Position numbers and translations under genes: made by a program
In this document: piece after piece, positions 1-10,440 of the stretch
Position numbering within the stretch: position 1 is the stretch's first letter
Layout: every line of letters begins with the position of its first letter
The notes under the pieces: generated by a model
Told to the model about the DNA's origin: nothing
What the model saw: only the letters and a program-made list of their open reading frames with translations
The model's database searches: none
Source of the DNA: Tetrapyrgos nigripes
Lineage: Eukaryota > Basidiomycota > Agaricomycetes > Agaricales > Campanellaceae
Assembly (NCBI GenBank): GCA_013368315.1
Contig: JAACJM010000029.1
Span: 580,320 to 644,319 of the forward strand
Length of the DNA stretch: 64,000 nucleotides
Direction: 5' to 3'

Positions 1-1260
1 ACGATCCTGGTCAACACAACTCCGATCTCCTGCTGAGGTATCAGAGCTGCGGACTATTTTGGGGACTGCTCAGGAGCAGTGCTGGACATGGTGTTGCCTG
101 TGTCATTAGAGGTGGAAGCTGCTCAGCCGTGAGCTTCGTTAGCTGCCTTGCGTTTGTTGCAGTTGTCCATGGAATGCTTTCCACCACAGAACATACATAA
201 TTCTTCTGTTTGCGGCAGTCCTTCTCGGCCTGAGAGAGTTTTCCATCCTTCCCGAGCTTGTTAGCCCAGGGTTTCAGGTTCTGGCTGGAAGAGGACAACA
301 ATGACAATTGAGAGTTGTTGGAGGACGACAGGTTGGAATTGGAATTGGAGTTGGACTTTCCAGATTTGGTAGACTTTCTGGAAGAGCCTGAAGATTTTCC
401 AGATCCACCATTTCCACCCGAACCCTTTCCGTCACTGTTACTCTTGCCCCCAGTTCCCACTTCTCACTTCTTTTCAGCTTGACAACACCAGTAACAGGAA
501 TCGATACAGAGGACTTGGGCTTTAAGACAGAAGAGTTGTTCCTCCTTGGAGACAAGGGAAAAAGCATCCTTGATGCAGGGAGCTAAACTCTTCTTGAAGA
601 AGTGTTGGAGGAAATGCTCATCCCACACAACCTGTGACACAAGTTGCTGGAAGCAGACACAATACTTTGTGGCCCAATCGGAATCCTTCATATGAAGGTT
701 TTCCAGTCGGTCCTCAGCATCTCTGACCTCATCGTAAACCCCAAAATTATCCTTCAATTCCTTGATAAAAATAGTGAAGTTTAGGGTCCAAGGAGCAGGA
801 TCCTCAGGATCTGGGTTGAGGATATCTGGCTCGAAAAATTCAAGCACAGTACTGGAGCGGCATCAGTAGCATACACATGGGGATGATTCTGAAGGTTGAT
901 TTGGACTTGAACGAGGAAAGGATGGAGCTTCTTCAGATCGGATCCGTCGAAGGTATCAGGCTTCTTAACGTCAGTGTTCTCGCTCGATCTGGATGCGAGT
1001 CTTCTGAGGAGTGCAGTAATGAATTGTGCTCGTTCCTCATCAGAATCAGAATCAGAATCATTGTTACCACCACCACCATCAGGATCGTTCGGACCTCCAC
1101 CACCACCACCTCCACCACCATCCCCACTACCGTCATCATCATCCCAACCTTTTCCGTGATGACTAGGTCTGGCATGGAAGTCATCATCAGCAGGCAGTGC
1201 ACGGGATGAATCTTGATTGGTTTGGATGTTGGTGTGAGTACGAGTCTGGGTTTGGGTCAT
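1..1260 (-). pseudogene. Ty3/gypsy Gag remnant
   Basis: Reading leftwards from an ATG at 1260, the translation has a Gly/Asp-rich N-terminus followed by the motif KPDTFDGSDLKKLHPFLVQ (near 880-960), typical of basidiomycete gypsy Gag. After a frame change come FFEPDIL, WTLNFTIFIKELKDNFG and LENLHMKDSDWATKY (about 850-660), which match the retrotrans_gag core. A Ser/Lys-rich linker and LGKDGKLS precede a zinc knuckle in another frame (157-196, C-x2-C-x3-H-x4-C, one residue shorter than the usual spacing). At least two frameshifts separate these blocks, so no full Gag can be made. The element runs off the left edge, and its protease and pol would lie outside the window. The role, packaging element RNA into particles, is known for the family; the family call is firm. 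Confidence 0.8.
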
Positions 1261-2779
1261 TGTACCTGAGTCAACTGGAACATCAGGATCCCAGTTGTCT
1301 AGGAAATCCTGGAAAGGACTGGAACAGGGTTTGCTAGGACTTGGATGAGCAAAGATGCTACTAGAGCACCTATGCTGACGAATTTGGACATTTCAGAAGA
1401 TTGTGGAGAAGTATGGTTTTTTGAACGGAGATTCCAGAACAGATAGTTTGGATTTGGGAGAGGGTGTGCATTGAAACCTTTGGAACATAATAGACAACTC
1501 AGAGATGAAAAATCTAAAATACTGTTAAGTCTGAGCAAATCTTAGTGCTAGGAAACACTATGGACCCAGGCAGAGGTCTATGGGGAAGAATGGAACAATA
1601 ATAGATCCAGACGGAACTGGACAGGAAGAGGATAGACTGGAAGAGGGAAGATCCAGTCAGAATGACCAGGAAGTTAAGACAGAAGGTTAATGGCACTATT
1701 AGTACCACCTTGCTAGTTGTCTAATCAGAATCAATCAGAAAATATAGGAGACCAGCTAAATCAATTTTAGACTTAAGCTATCTACTACAAAGTTGCTAGC
1801 TTAAGTACTATATCGGAAGTATACAGAATGAGATAGGGAATTATCAGAAATGAATATTGAAACTACTGAAAAAGGTAAAGACAAAGGGAAACACTCAATT
1901 TGCTATCATTGCATGAAAACCCTTTGGAAAGAAAAGGAAGGGGAGCACAAGATGCTACGAGATATGAAGTGGAAATGAAAGAAGTATGAATGTGAGCTGT
2001 CTGGTTAGTATCTGATATGAGTCAGATAGGATCTGATAGGAAATGTAAACTAAATGGATTTGTGGCAACTCGGAAATGAATCAGAAATAAAATGAAACAA
2101 AAGGAGAGAGTTGGAAAAGAGTCAGAAAAGAGTTGGACACAGGGTCATCAACTGGTTTCCTGTTGCATACAGTGCTGGCTCTAGCCCTTGGCACACTAAA
2201 CAACAGCCTCTGCACATTGGTGAACTCTCTTTAGACATAACATCATTTGTGCATGCTAGATATAGCCCTTTGTGCATCTCCTTGAGGAACAAAATAAAAT
2301 ATAACCTCTGGAGGCAAAGAGACCATAATGGAATGAACATTGTCATAGAAAATGTTAAAACAAATATGTTAATGCAGAAACTTAATCATGAATGCTATGC
2401 TTCATATATAGTATGGCAGTTGCCATTTAAGGATAAAGCATATTGTCATGTCAAGAACATTGGTACATATAACCTGTCTGTTCCATCCCATCTACTTTGT
2501 TTATTAGTTCTCCAGTTGTACAGCCCAACTGTGTTGCATACAGAATCAAATATCATGTAATAACTTCATCATGCATTATCCATTGGTGTCAACTCTGAAC
2601 ACCAGTTGGAGTTATGCAGACATGGTTAACTGTATGTATTAAAGCAGATGCATTAGATATCAAAGAGGACATGGTTGGAGGAGGTTCTTGTACATTTTTC
2701 TTCAAGAAACTTGCACCATATTGCAAGGATGGCATTTCGCCCTATAGCAAGTCTAAAGCACATATAAAAACCCTTCTAA
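1261..2779. other. No gene recognised; possible 5' UTR/LTR of the Gag element
   Basis: This stretch lies upstream of the minus-strand gag, where a 5' LTR and leader would be expected. It is A-rich (on the plus strand) with a few short ORFs that show no familiar motif. I could not find a second copy in the window to define an LTR. An ORF at 2111-2560 (149 codons) and one at 2614-2901 are open but not recognised; the second probably runs into the Helitron coding remnant. Confidence 0.3.
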
Positions 2780-4199
2780 CACTGCAGGACTTGAAATCTT
2801 ATTTAGCATATTCAATACCTCTACACAATCCATTCTTGCTCTCAAATCTGTTGCAAACTTCCATGACAGAAGTGCAAAAGAAAACTTGCTTGACATATTA
2901 AGACAGCACAAGTGCAACTCTTGTCCTGATGTTGTAATCCTTTTTGAGCTATTTGTGGTCAAATCAAAAACTGAAAAGAATAAAGAGTGGTATTCAAAGC
3001 TGAGTGTTGAGGAAAAGGCTTTCCGTAGAGAAGCACATAAAGCCAACCAAGTTGCTGGGACATTTCCACCAAGACCTCTGACTGACAAGAGAATTATGGA
3101 TATTGTGAGGGGGTTTTGCCAGGACACTAATCCATCTAAATTCAAAGAAACTGGCTGTACCGTATGTGGTCAGTTACATCCTTTTCATCAAGATCAGCTT
3201 AATTTGAGCATACTAGAGGTCCCTAATGTCACTCGTAAAGAACACAAGTCATTGAGTGACCCTGTGGTTGAGATTGATGGTCCTGTATTAGCAAGTGATT
3301 GTGGCTACATTTGTGGAGTAAGAACAAAATGCCACCCAGGGCACTGACTCAAGGTCTTTGGATAGGAGACATTCCTGATGTGCTGAGAAACTTCTGATTG
3401 CAAGGGTTAGACACAGTCAGTGTTTAGTCAAAGTGGCTTCTGGTCAATACAGTGTTTTTCAAATCCAGTTGAGAAAATATATGACATATTGCCTCCTGGT
3501 AAAGATGAGCTAGATGATATGATTGCCTTTATGTTCACAGGTCTGTCCAAACCCACTCCTGAGCAGCTGAGAGATACACCTTTGCTAGTCAGGAGGGCTG
3601 TTGTAAAAAAGGCACTACAGTGGCTAAAGCTAAACCACAAGGACTACTAAGACATCACTATTTCTGATGAAAACCTTAATTCTTATGAGGATGAATCTGT
3701 TCCTATTTCATATGAGTACTAGCAACAAGATTTTAACACAGATGCACTGACATCAGCTGTCAATGAAGAGATAGAAGATGAGGAACAGAATCAGACCCAT
3801 GCCCTGTGCATGTCCATGGGATTACAGGTGAAGACTTTGGGAATATGACTTCCCATAAAATGTGAGCTGCAGCAATGAAACACCTGAAAGAGAACAAGAA
3901 AAATATTTTATTTGTTGCTCATGATGAGACACCTGTCCCAATGTTCCACAATCCTTCACTCTTTCCAATGATGTATCCTCATTTGTTTCCTTATGGGCTG
4001 GGTGGTATAAGCAACTCTGTGCAAACATCAAAGATGGGTTTTACCTTATGTATCATGATAAACACTTTCAGTCTAGAACCAAGTTTTTCAATTATTGCTT
4101 TCAATGTTGAACAAATGAAGCAAAGCAATGGTGGTAGTTTTATCATAACCAAATTGTGCTTCAAAAATAAGGAATGTGTCATACCTGCTTGTTTACACT
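2780..4199 (+). pseudogene. Helitron Rep/helicase, N-terminal part
   Basis: Broken reading frames give, in order, the conserved blocks of fungal Helitron proteins: CTVCGQLHPFHQDQ (about 3155-3195), LPPGKDELDDMIAFMFTG (about 3488-3545), TPLLVRRAVVKKALQWLKL (about 3577-3635) and NPSLFPMMYPHLFPYGLGG (about 3950-4006), the last being the start of the Helitron_like_N domain. These regions normally precede the HUH nuclease that nicks DNA for rolling-circle transposition. Stops and frameshifts separate the blocks, so it is not functional. The frame stops at 4199, where a CACTA-like element has inserted, and coding resumes at 7755. Family identity is based on recalled motif order and is strong. Confidence 0.8.
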
Positions 4200-4643
4200 C
4201 ACTGGAGGCAAATCCCTGTAAATCATCTGCCATACAGAGGTATTACAGTGACCATACAACAAGTCATTCAATAAGTAATCCACCTTGTATTACAGAGGTA
4301 TTACAGAGAGAAGAATTTTCCAGAGCAATGCTGTAAGACTGCTGTAAGACAAGTTGTATTACAGGGACATTTCAGAGGCCAAATCCCTGTATATCCAGTG
4401 CCCTACATAGGGATTACAGCAAACTTACACCAAGCCATTCAACAAGTATTCTGCCTTGGATTACAGAAGTATTACAGAGAGAAGAAATTTTGGGAACAAT
4501 GCTGTAAGACTGCTGTAAGACAAGTTGGATTACAGGAATATTTCAGAGTGACATGGTGTCACAGTAATACATTAGGTAATACAGCCAAGAAATACAGAAG
4601 TATTTCAGTGTGACAAAAGTGTGCAGGTAGCATCCAGAGTGTG
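4200..4643 (+). repeat. Left terminal inverted repeat of the CACTA-like element
   Basis: 444 bp that pair almost perfectly with the reverse complement of 7308-7751. The arm is itself built from two direct repeats of about 171 bp: AAATCCCTGT begins at 4210 and again at 4381, each followed by the same run of ACAG/TATTACAG motifs. A 65-bp inner part follows, and then one unit of the 22-bp satellite, so the TIR already contains the seed of the internal array. Confidence 0.9.
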
Positions 4644-4821
4644 TGCAGGTTGCATCCAGAGTGCGCACAGGTTGCGTCCAGAGTGTGCGCAGGTTGCGTC
4701 CAGGGTGCGCGCAGGTTGCGTCCAGATTGCGTGCAGGTTGCGTCCAGAGTGCGTGCAGGTTGCACCCAGAGTGCATGCAGGTTGCGTCCAGAGTGCGTGC
4801 AAGTTGCGTCCAGATTGTGCA

Positions 4822-4926
4822 CGACGTCATATGGTAAGGGCGTGGAGGAAAATATACCTTTGGAGAGTCATGGCTGCATGCGTATTTGGATTATCAATGG
4901 TCCACGATGCATGCAGGGTGTGTGGT
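4822..4926 (+). repeat. Unique spacer inside the satellite, copy 1
   Basis: About 105 bp of non-satellite, more AT-rich DNA beginning CGACGTCATATGG and ending GGGTGTGTGGTT. It is repeated almost exactly at 6218-6322, an offset of 1396 bp, so array plus spacer form a higher-order unit. The flanking satellite variants just downstream (runs of GCGTCCAAGTTGCGTCC and GCGTGCAGAGTGCG) are shared too. The spacer holds a palindromic ACGT core and no ORF. Confidence 0.9.
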
Positions 4927-6217
4927 TGCGTCCAGAGTGCGTCCAAGTTGCGTCCAGAGTGCGCCCAAGTTGCGTGCAGAGTGCGTGCAGGTTGCGTCCA
5001 GATTGCGCGCAGGTTGCGTCCAGATTGCGTCCAGATTGTGTGCAGGTAGCCTCCAGAGTGCGCGCAGGTTGCGTCCAGAGTGCATGCAGGTTGTGTCCAG
5101 GGTGCGCGCAGGTTGCGTCCAGAGTGCCCGCAGGTTGCGCCCAGAGTGCCCGCAGGTTGTGTCCAGAGTGGCGTCCAGAGTGCGTCCAGATTGCGTCCAG
5201 ATTGTGCGCAGGTAGCCTCCAGATGCGTGCAGGTTGCGTCCAGGGTGCGCGCAGGTTGCGCGCAGGTTGCGCCCAGAGTGCGTGCAGGTTGCATCCAGAG
5301 TGCGCGCAGGTTGCGTCCAGAGTGCACGCAGGTTGCGTCCAGAGTGCACGCAGGTTGCGTCCAGAGTGCGCGCAGGGTGCGCAGGTAGCCTCCAGAGTGC
5401 GTGCAGGTTGCGTCCAGGGTGCGCGCAGGTTGCGCCCAGAGTGCGCGCAGGTTGCGTCCAGAGTGCGCGCAGGTTGCGTCCAGAGTGCGCGCAGGTTGCG
5501 TCCAGAGTGCGCGCAGGTTGCGTCCAGAGTGCGCGCAGGTTGCGTCCAGAGTGCGCGCAGGTTGCGTCCAGAGTGCGCGCAGGTTGCGTCCAGAGTGCGC
5601 GCAGGTTGCGTCCAGAGTGCGCGCAGGTTGCGTCCAGTGCGTGCAGGTTGCGTCCAGGGTGCGTGCAGGTTGCGTCCAGGGTGCACGCAGGTTGCGCCCA
5701 GAGTGCGCGCAGGTTGCATCCAGAGTGCGCACAGGTTGCGCCCAGAGTGCGCACAGGTTGCGCCCAGAGTGCGCACAGGTTGCGCCCAGAGTGCGCACAG
5801 GTTGCGCCCAGAGTGCGCGCAGGTTGCGTCCAGAGTGCGCGCAGGTTGCGTCCAGGGTGCGCGCAGGTTGCGTCCAGGGTGCGCGCAGGTTGCGTCCAGG
5901 GTGCGCGCAGGTTGCGCCCAGAGTGCGTGCAAGTTGTGCCCAGAGTGCGTCCAGAGTGCGCGCAGGTTGTGTCCAGAGTGCGCGCAGGTTGCGTCCAGAG
6001 TGCGCGCAGGTTGCACCCAGAGTGCGCGCAGGTTGCGTCCAGAGTGCACGCAGGTTGCGTCCAGAGTGCGCGCAGGTTGCGTCTGCAGGTTGCGCCCAGA
6101 GTGCGTGCAGGTTGCGTCCAGAGCGCGCGCAGGTTGCGTCCAGAGCGTGCGCAGGTTGTGTCCAGAGTGCGCGCAGGTTGCGTCCAGAGTGCGCGCAGGT
6201 TGCGTCCAGAGTGTGCG

Positions 6218-6322
6218 CGACGTCATATGGTAAGGGCGTGGAGGAAAATATACCTTTGGAGAGTCATGGCTGCGTGCGTATTTGGATTATCAATGGTCCA
6301 CGATGCATGCAGGGTGTGTGGT
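6218..6322 (+). repeat. Unique spacer inside the satellite, copy 2
   Basis: Near-identical to 4822-4926, with few substitutions visible (for example CTGCATGCG versus CTGCGTGCG, a CpG difference). The satellite that follows each spacer shows the same order of variant units for over 100 bp, so the 1396-bp block was duplicated as a unit rather than the spacer inserting twice. Confidence 0.9.
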
Positions 6323-7307
6323 TGCGTCCAGAGTGCGTCCAAGTTGCGTCCAGAGTGCGCCCAAGTTGCGTGCAGAGTGCGTGCAGGTTGCGTCCAGATT
6401 GCGCGCAGGTTGCGTCCAGATTGCGTCCAGATTGCGTCCAGATTGCGCGCAGGTAGCCTCCAGAGTGCGTGCAGGTTGCGCCCAGAGTGCGCGCAGGTTG
6501 CATCCAGAGTGCGCGCAGGTTGCGCCCAGAGTGCGCGCAGGTTGCATCCAGAGTGCGCGCAGGTTGCGCCCAGAGTGCGCGCAGGTTGCGTCCAGAGTGC
6601 GTGCAGGTTGCGTCCAGAGTGCACGCAGGTTGCGTCCAGAGTGCACGCAGGTTGCGTCCAGAGTGCGCGCAGGTTGCGCCCAGAGTGCGCCCAGGTTGCG
6701 TCCAGGGTGCGCCCAGGTTGCACCCAGAGTGCGTGCAAGTTGTGCCCAGAGTGCGTCCAGAGTGCGCGCAGGTTGCACCCAGAGTGCGCGCAGATTGCGC
6801 CCAGAGTGCGCGCAGGTTGCGTCCAGAGTGCGTGCAGGTTGCGTCTGCAGGTTGCGCCCAGAGTGCGTGCAGGTTGCGTCCAGAGTGCGCGCAGGTTGCG
6901 TCCAGAGTGCGCGCAGGTTGTGTCCAGAGTGCGCGCAGGTTGTGTCCAGAGTGCGCGCAGGTTGTGTCCAGAGTGCGCGCAGGTTGCGCCCAGAGTCCGC
7001 GCAGGTTGCGTCCAGAGTCCGCGCAGGTTGCGTCCAGAGTGTGCGCAGGTTGCGTCCAGAGTGCGCGCAGGTTGCGTCCAGAGTGCGCGCAGGTTGCGTC
7101 CAGAGTGCGCGCAGGTTGCGTCCAGAGTGCGCGCAGGTTGCGTCCAGAGTGTGCGCAGGTTGCGCCCAGAGTGCGCGCAGGTTGCGTCCACAGTGCGCGC
7201 AGGTTGCGTCCAGGGTGCGCACAGGTTACGTCCAGGGTGCGCACAGGTTGCATCCAGAGTGCCCACAGGTTGCGTCCAGAGTGCGCGCAGGTTGTGCCCA
7301 GAGTGCC

Positions 7308-7751
7308 CACACTCTGGACGCCACCTGCGCACTTTTGTCACACTGAAATACTTCTGTATTTCTTGGCTGTATTACCTAATGTATTACTGTGACACCATGT
7401 CACTCTGAAATTTTCCTGTAATCCAACTTGTCTTACAGCAGTCTTACAGCATTGCTCCCAAAATTTCTTCTCTCTGTAATACTTCTGTAATCCAAGGCAG
7501 AATACTTGTTGAATGGCTTGGTGTAAGTTTGCTGTAATCTCTATGTAGGGCACTGGATATACAGGGATTTGGCCTCTGATATCTCCCTGTAATACAACTT
7601 GTCTTACAGCAGTCTTACAGCATTGATCTGGAAAATTCTTCTCTCTGTAATACCTCTGTAATACAAGGTGGATTACTTATTGAATGACTTGTTGTAAGGT
7701 CACTGTAATACCTCTGTATGGCAGATGATTTACAGGGATTTGCCTCCAGTG
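7308..7751 (-). repeat. Right terminal inverted repeat of the CACTA-like element
   Basis: Mirror image of 4200-4643, the same length, with only scattered mismatches. It begins with an inverted satellite unit (ACTCTGGACGCCACCTGCGC), then passes through the 65-bp inner part and the 171-bp dimer to the terminal GCCTCCAGTG. The high identity of the arms suggests recent activity, or conversion between them. Confidence 0.9.
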
Positions 7752-7754
7752 ACT

Positions 7755-9992
7755 GGTGCATCTCGTGTACAGGGTTCTATGACTTCAAAAAAAAATATGA
7801 GAAATGAGGTTTGGTCCTTGATCAACAAAATTGGATCTCCTTCCTGGTTTATCACAATCTCACCAGCAGATGTCAATCATCTAATATGTCTGTACTTTGC
7901 AGACATAGATCAGAAATACAAACCCAATATTCAAGAAAAAAAATACAGGAACAGCTAATTAAACAAAATCCTGTTGCTGTTGCCAGGTTCTTTGACTTTA
8001 TGGTCAGAGCATTTATCAAACATGTACTTAGAGTCAATAGTGAGAAATGGAAGCCTATTATCGAACAGTTGAGCAACAAGGACACCTAACTCTTCATCTC
8101 CATCTTTTGCTATAGATATCATCTAGTCTAAGTCCACAAGAAATTAGAGACAGGATACTCTGACTTTATCAAATCTCTTATTTCCTATTTGGAGTCGTGC
8201 TATGTTGGACAATTTGAGACTGGTACCAGTGCTGACATAAATGAATATAATGACCCCACACTCACAATGCCAACTCCTCCTCCATGTGATGATCTAGCAT
8301 TCAGATCAAACATGCATACCTGTCACACAGTGAATAAATCCAAAAATAAAGAAACCTCTAATGTAAATCACACACATCCTGCATGTTTGTAGATGGAGTG
8401 TGTAAAGCTCATTTTCCCAGACAGGTCCATCTCCAAACTTTGATTGATCCTGAGACAGGTTATATTGAAATGAAAAAAGGAGAACCATGGTGGAATACAT
8501 GGACACCCACTGTCACATATCTTTTCAGGTGCAATACTGATGTCACCTCTCTCCTGTCTGGTACAGCAGCTAAAGCATGTGTTGCATACATCACTGATTA
8601 TGTTACAAAACCTGGTCTCAAAACATATACTTTCTTTGAAACAATCAAAGCTGCAGGACCATGATAGTAAAGATGGTAAACAGCCTGACTGAAAAAATGT
8701 AAATTGAAAGCCCTATGGCTTCTATGTATCTGTTGGGCAATCCAGACCATTACACTAACTACGAATTTACACCCTTTTACTGGACACAATATATAGATTG
8801 CATAAGAGCACACTGGAAAGATCATGACAACATTTTGCAGGTGCAGACTGATGCAATGATATTGACCACATGAATTTGTATGACTTTATGTCCATGAGTG
8901 AAGATGAGGCACCAGAATGTGAGGATATAAATGAGGATATAGTTGAAGAACATGAAATAAACCAACATACAGTAGATACAGATCTAGTTTCTCAGCTACA
9001 TTCACATTGTATATTCAATACAAGGATTTGGACAAGAGAACGTTAAACTTCATAGGCAGAACATTACATTACCAAGAAGTGATAAAGGTGATTAAGAGTA
9101 CTACTGCTGTGTGATGTTGTCACTTTTTAAACCATGGAGAGATCGTTCAGAATTGAGACAGATTGGTCAAACTTGGGAGGATGCTTTTTTAACACTCATC
9201 TCAAATTAATGGCAAACTTGAACCTGAGATATGAATGCAATGATGGCCATGATGACTATCCTGCTCTGAGAAAACAAGGTCAAACATCTGTGGGCTCTGG
9301 TCCAGGTTTTGACATAGATGAGATGACTTTCTCAGCAAAGTGAATGAGACTTATAATGAAGATACAGTTGAGGCAATAGTTGACTTTAACACTGAAGATT
9401 TACTTCCAAACAACAGTACTATAAGAAATCAGATACTGAATGACACATCTGGGATGCTAGATCCTCACTCAGATAAATACAATGTTGACACTGACATTAC
9501 AACCTTCAAACCTGATATGACAATCAACAGTGCAACTTGGAAACAGAGAATTGCTGAAGAAAGGAGCAGAGCTCTATTGAACATGAAACACAACAATTTG
9601 AATGACAATGCGAAAGATAAAGACAGCCACAACAATAACTTTACTAGATGGAATGATATCTACAGTCAAGAGTGGCAGGCAGATAAACATTATTGACTTC
9701 AGATATGTCTCTATCATAACAAGTAGGAACACACAGAGAGATTGTATAAACACTGTCCAGTCACAAAAGTTTGCTGAAGAAGTCAATCAACAGCTTCATT
9801 CCTTTTATTCTTGGGATGTCATTGGCCATGGAAAAGATCCTGCTACAACAAAGTGTAAAACATACAAAAAGACTATTGCTCACAAATCAATGACAGATAC
9901 ACTCAGAGAAGCTCTATGGGATTTGTCACCTTGTGAAACAGGGCATCTGCCTGGTGTATTACAACTGTGTATGGGTATGCCTGTAATGATAA
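7755..9992 (+). pseudogene. Helitron Rep/helicase, HUH nuclease and partial helicase
   Basis: Coding resumes with SMTSKKNMRNEVWSL and FITISPADVNHLICLYFAD, then FFDFMVRAFIKHVL and TVEQQGHLTLHLHLLL (about 8072-8107). The last contains the His-Leu-His of the HUH endonuclease (8095-8103). ACVAYITDYVTKPGLKTY (about 8575-8630) carries the conserved tyrosines. Downstream are LNLRYECNDGHDDYPALRK (about 9208-9270) and, after 9690, late helicase blocks VSIITSRNTQRDCINTV and LPGVLQLCMGMPVMI (about 9700-9991). The central helicase region with Walker A and B, expected between these, is absent: the frame passes straight from an Asn/Asp-rich linker near 9640-9690 to the late motifs. Multiple stops make it a pseudogene. 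A Harbinger element interrupts it at 9992. Confidence 0.82.
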
Positions 9993-10118
9993 GAGCCAGT
10001 TCAGATGGGCCTCAAATCCGTGGCCAGTGGCCGTGGCCCTTATGTAAAATTCCCATGCGAGCGTACAGCCATGGGCTCTTGGTCTTTTTTGTTATCTGTA
10101 GATTAATCAGTGATAATA
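9993..10118 (+). repeat. Left TIR of the Harbinger element
   Basis: 126 bp pairing with the reverse complement of 11280-11405 with roughly ten mismatches. It includes the segment CAAATCCGTGGCCAGTGGCC, which itself contains the palindrome TGGCCA, and ends in GATTAATCAGTGATAATA. Confidence 0.9.
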
Positions 10119-10182
10119 AAAGTGTCGTTTCTTTCTTTTCTACTCTCATTTCAACACGTCCTTTCAGTCGAGACCTGTTCCA

Positions 10183-10440
10183 ATGGGCAACAAGACTGCT
10201 GGCTGTGGCAAGGGCTATACGAGCATTTCAGGTACTGTAACTACTCACAATACCACTCCTGTATACCTGCCCCCTAAAGCAGGTTCCAATGCCATTTGGA
10301 CGATTCTCGATGTGATAGAGACATGTAATTTCCTTGTCCCACATGTCCCTGCTTCTGGAGATAGGTGGAAGTTCACTCCAGCAGCCATTAGGCTGCTCAC
10401 CGCGCATCTCAATCAGAGGATTATTGCTGGTGGGGAGAAG
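10183..10440 (+). pseudogene. Myb/SANT-like partner protein of Harbinger, truncated
   Basis: The frame from ATG 10183 gives a short Gly/Thr-rich leader, then KAGSNAIWTILDVIETCNFL and KFTPAAIRLLTAHLNQ, ending in RIIAGG. This spacing of an early Trp, an acidic helix and a late AAxxLNQ helix resembles the Myb/SANT-like DNA-binding domain encoded beside basidiomycete Harbinger transposases, where it helps the transposase bind TIRs. The frame then crosses a deletion joint into antisense transposase sequence and stops at 10461. Identity is by pattern only. Confidence 0.5.

Larger units (their letters stand above)
4622..7330. repeat. 22-bp CpG-rich satellite array
   Basis: About 2.7 kb of tandem units containing GGTTGCGTCCAGAGTGCG, period 22 bp, on the order of 110 units after subtracting two unique spacers. 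Because 22 is not a multiple of 3 and the unit makes no stop in most frames, both strands show long open frames (up to 724 codons) that read as Cys/Arg-rich or Trp/Thr-rich repeats. I treat these as by-products. Unit-level variants are mainly CG to TG or CG to CA. Some units are partly deleted or fused (for example near 5160-5180, 5382-5390 and 5632). The last unit, 7308-7330, is inverted and belongs to the right TIR. Confidence 0.95.
4200..7751. mobile_element. CACTA-like non-autonomous transposon with a satellite core
   Basis: The ends are CACTGGAGGC at 4200 and GCCTCCAGTG at 7751, and both flanks carry ACT (4197-4199 and 7752-7754), consistent with a 3-bp target duplication. CACTR termini, a 3-bp duplication and repeated subterminal motifs (here TATTACAG and CTGTAAGAC, many copies) are hallmarks of the CACTA/EnSpm superfamily. 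The TIRs are 444 bp and near-identical. There is no transposase; the core is a 22-bp satellite array. It sits inside the Helitron Rep gene between the NPSLF..YGLGG block and the SMTSKKNMRNEVWSL block. That this is a TIR transposon is clear; the superfamily assignment is an inference. Confidence 0.75.

Noticed and set aside
877..1209. Plus-strand ORFs opposite the gypsy Gag (Ile/Thr-rich or Pro-rich)
   Set aside because: Antisense shadows of the Gly/Asp-rich Gag N-terminus, whose trinucleotide bias keeps the opposite strand open.
4622..7330. CRISPR-like array
   Set aside because: The units are directly abutting with no regular unique spacers; the single 105-bp spacer is itself duplicated. It is a satellite in a eukaryotic genome.
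4641..7408. Long ORFs in several frames on both strands (up to 724 codons) reading as Cys/Arg-rich or Trp/Thr-rich repeat proteins
   Set aside because: The 22-bp period is coprime to 3 and the unit makes no stop in the frames concerned, so open frames on both strands are automatic. There is no start context, no intron logic and no non-repeat domain.
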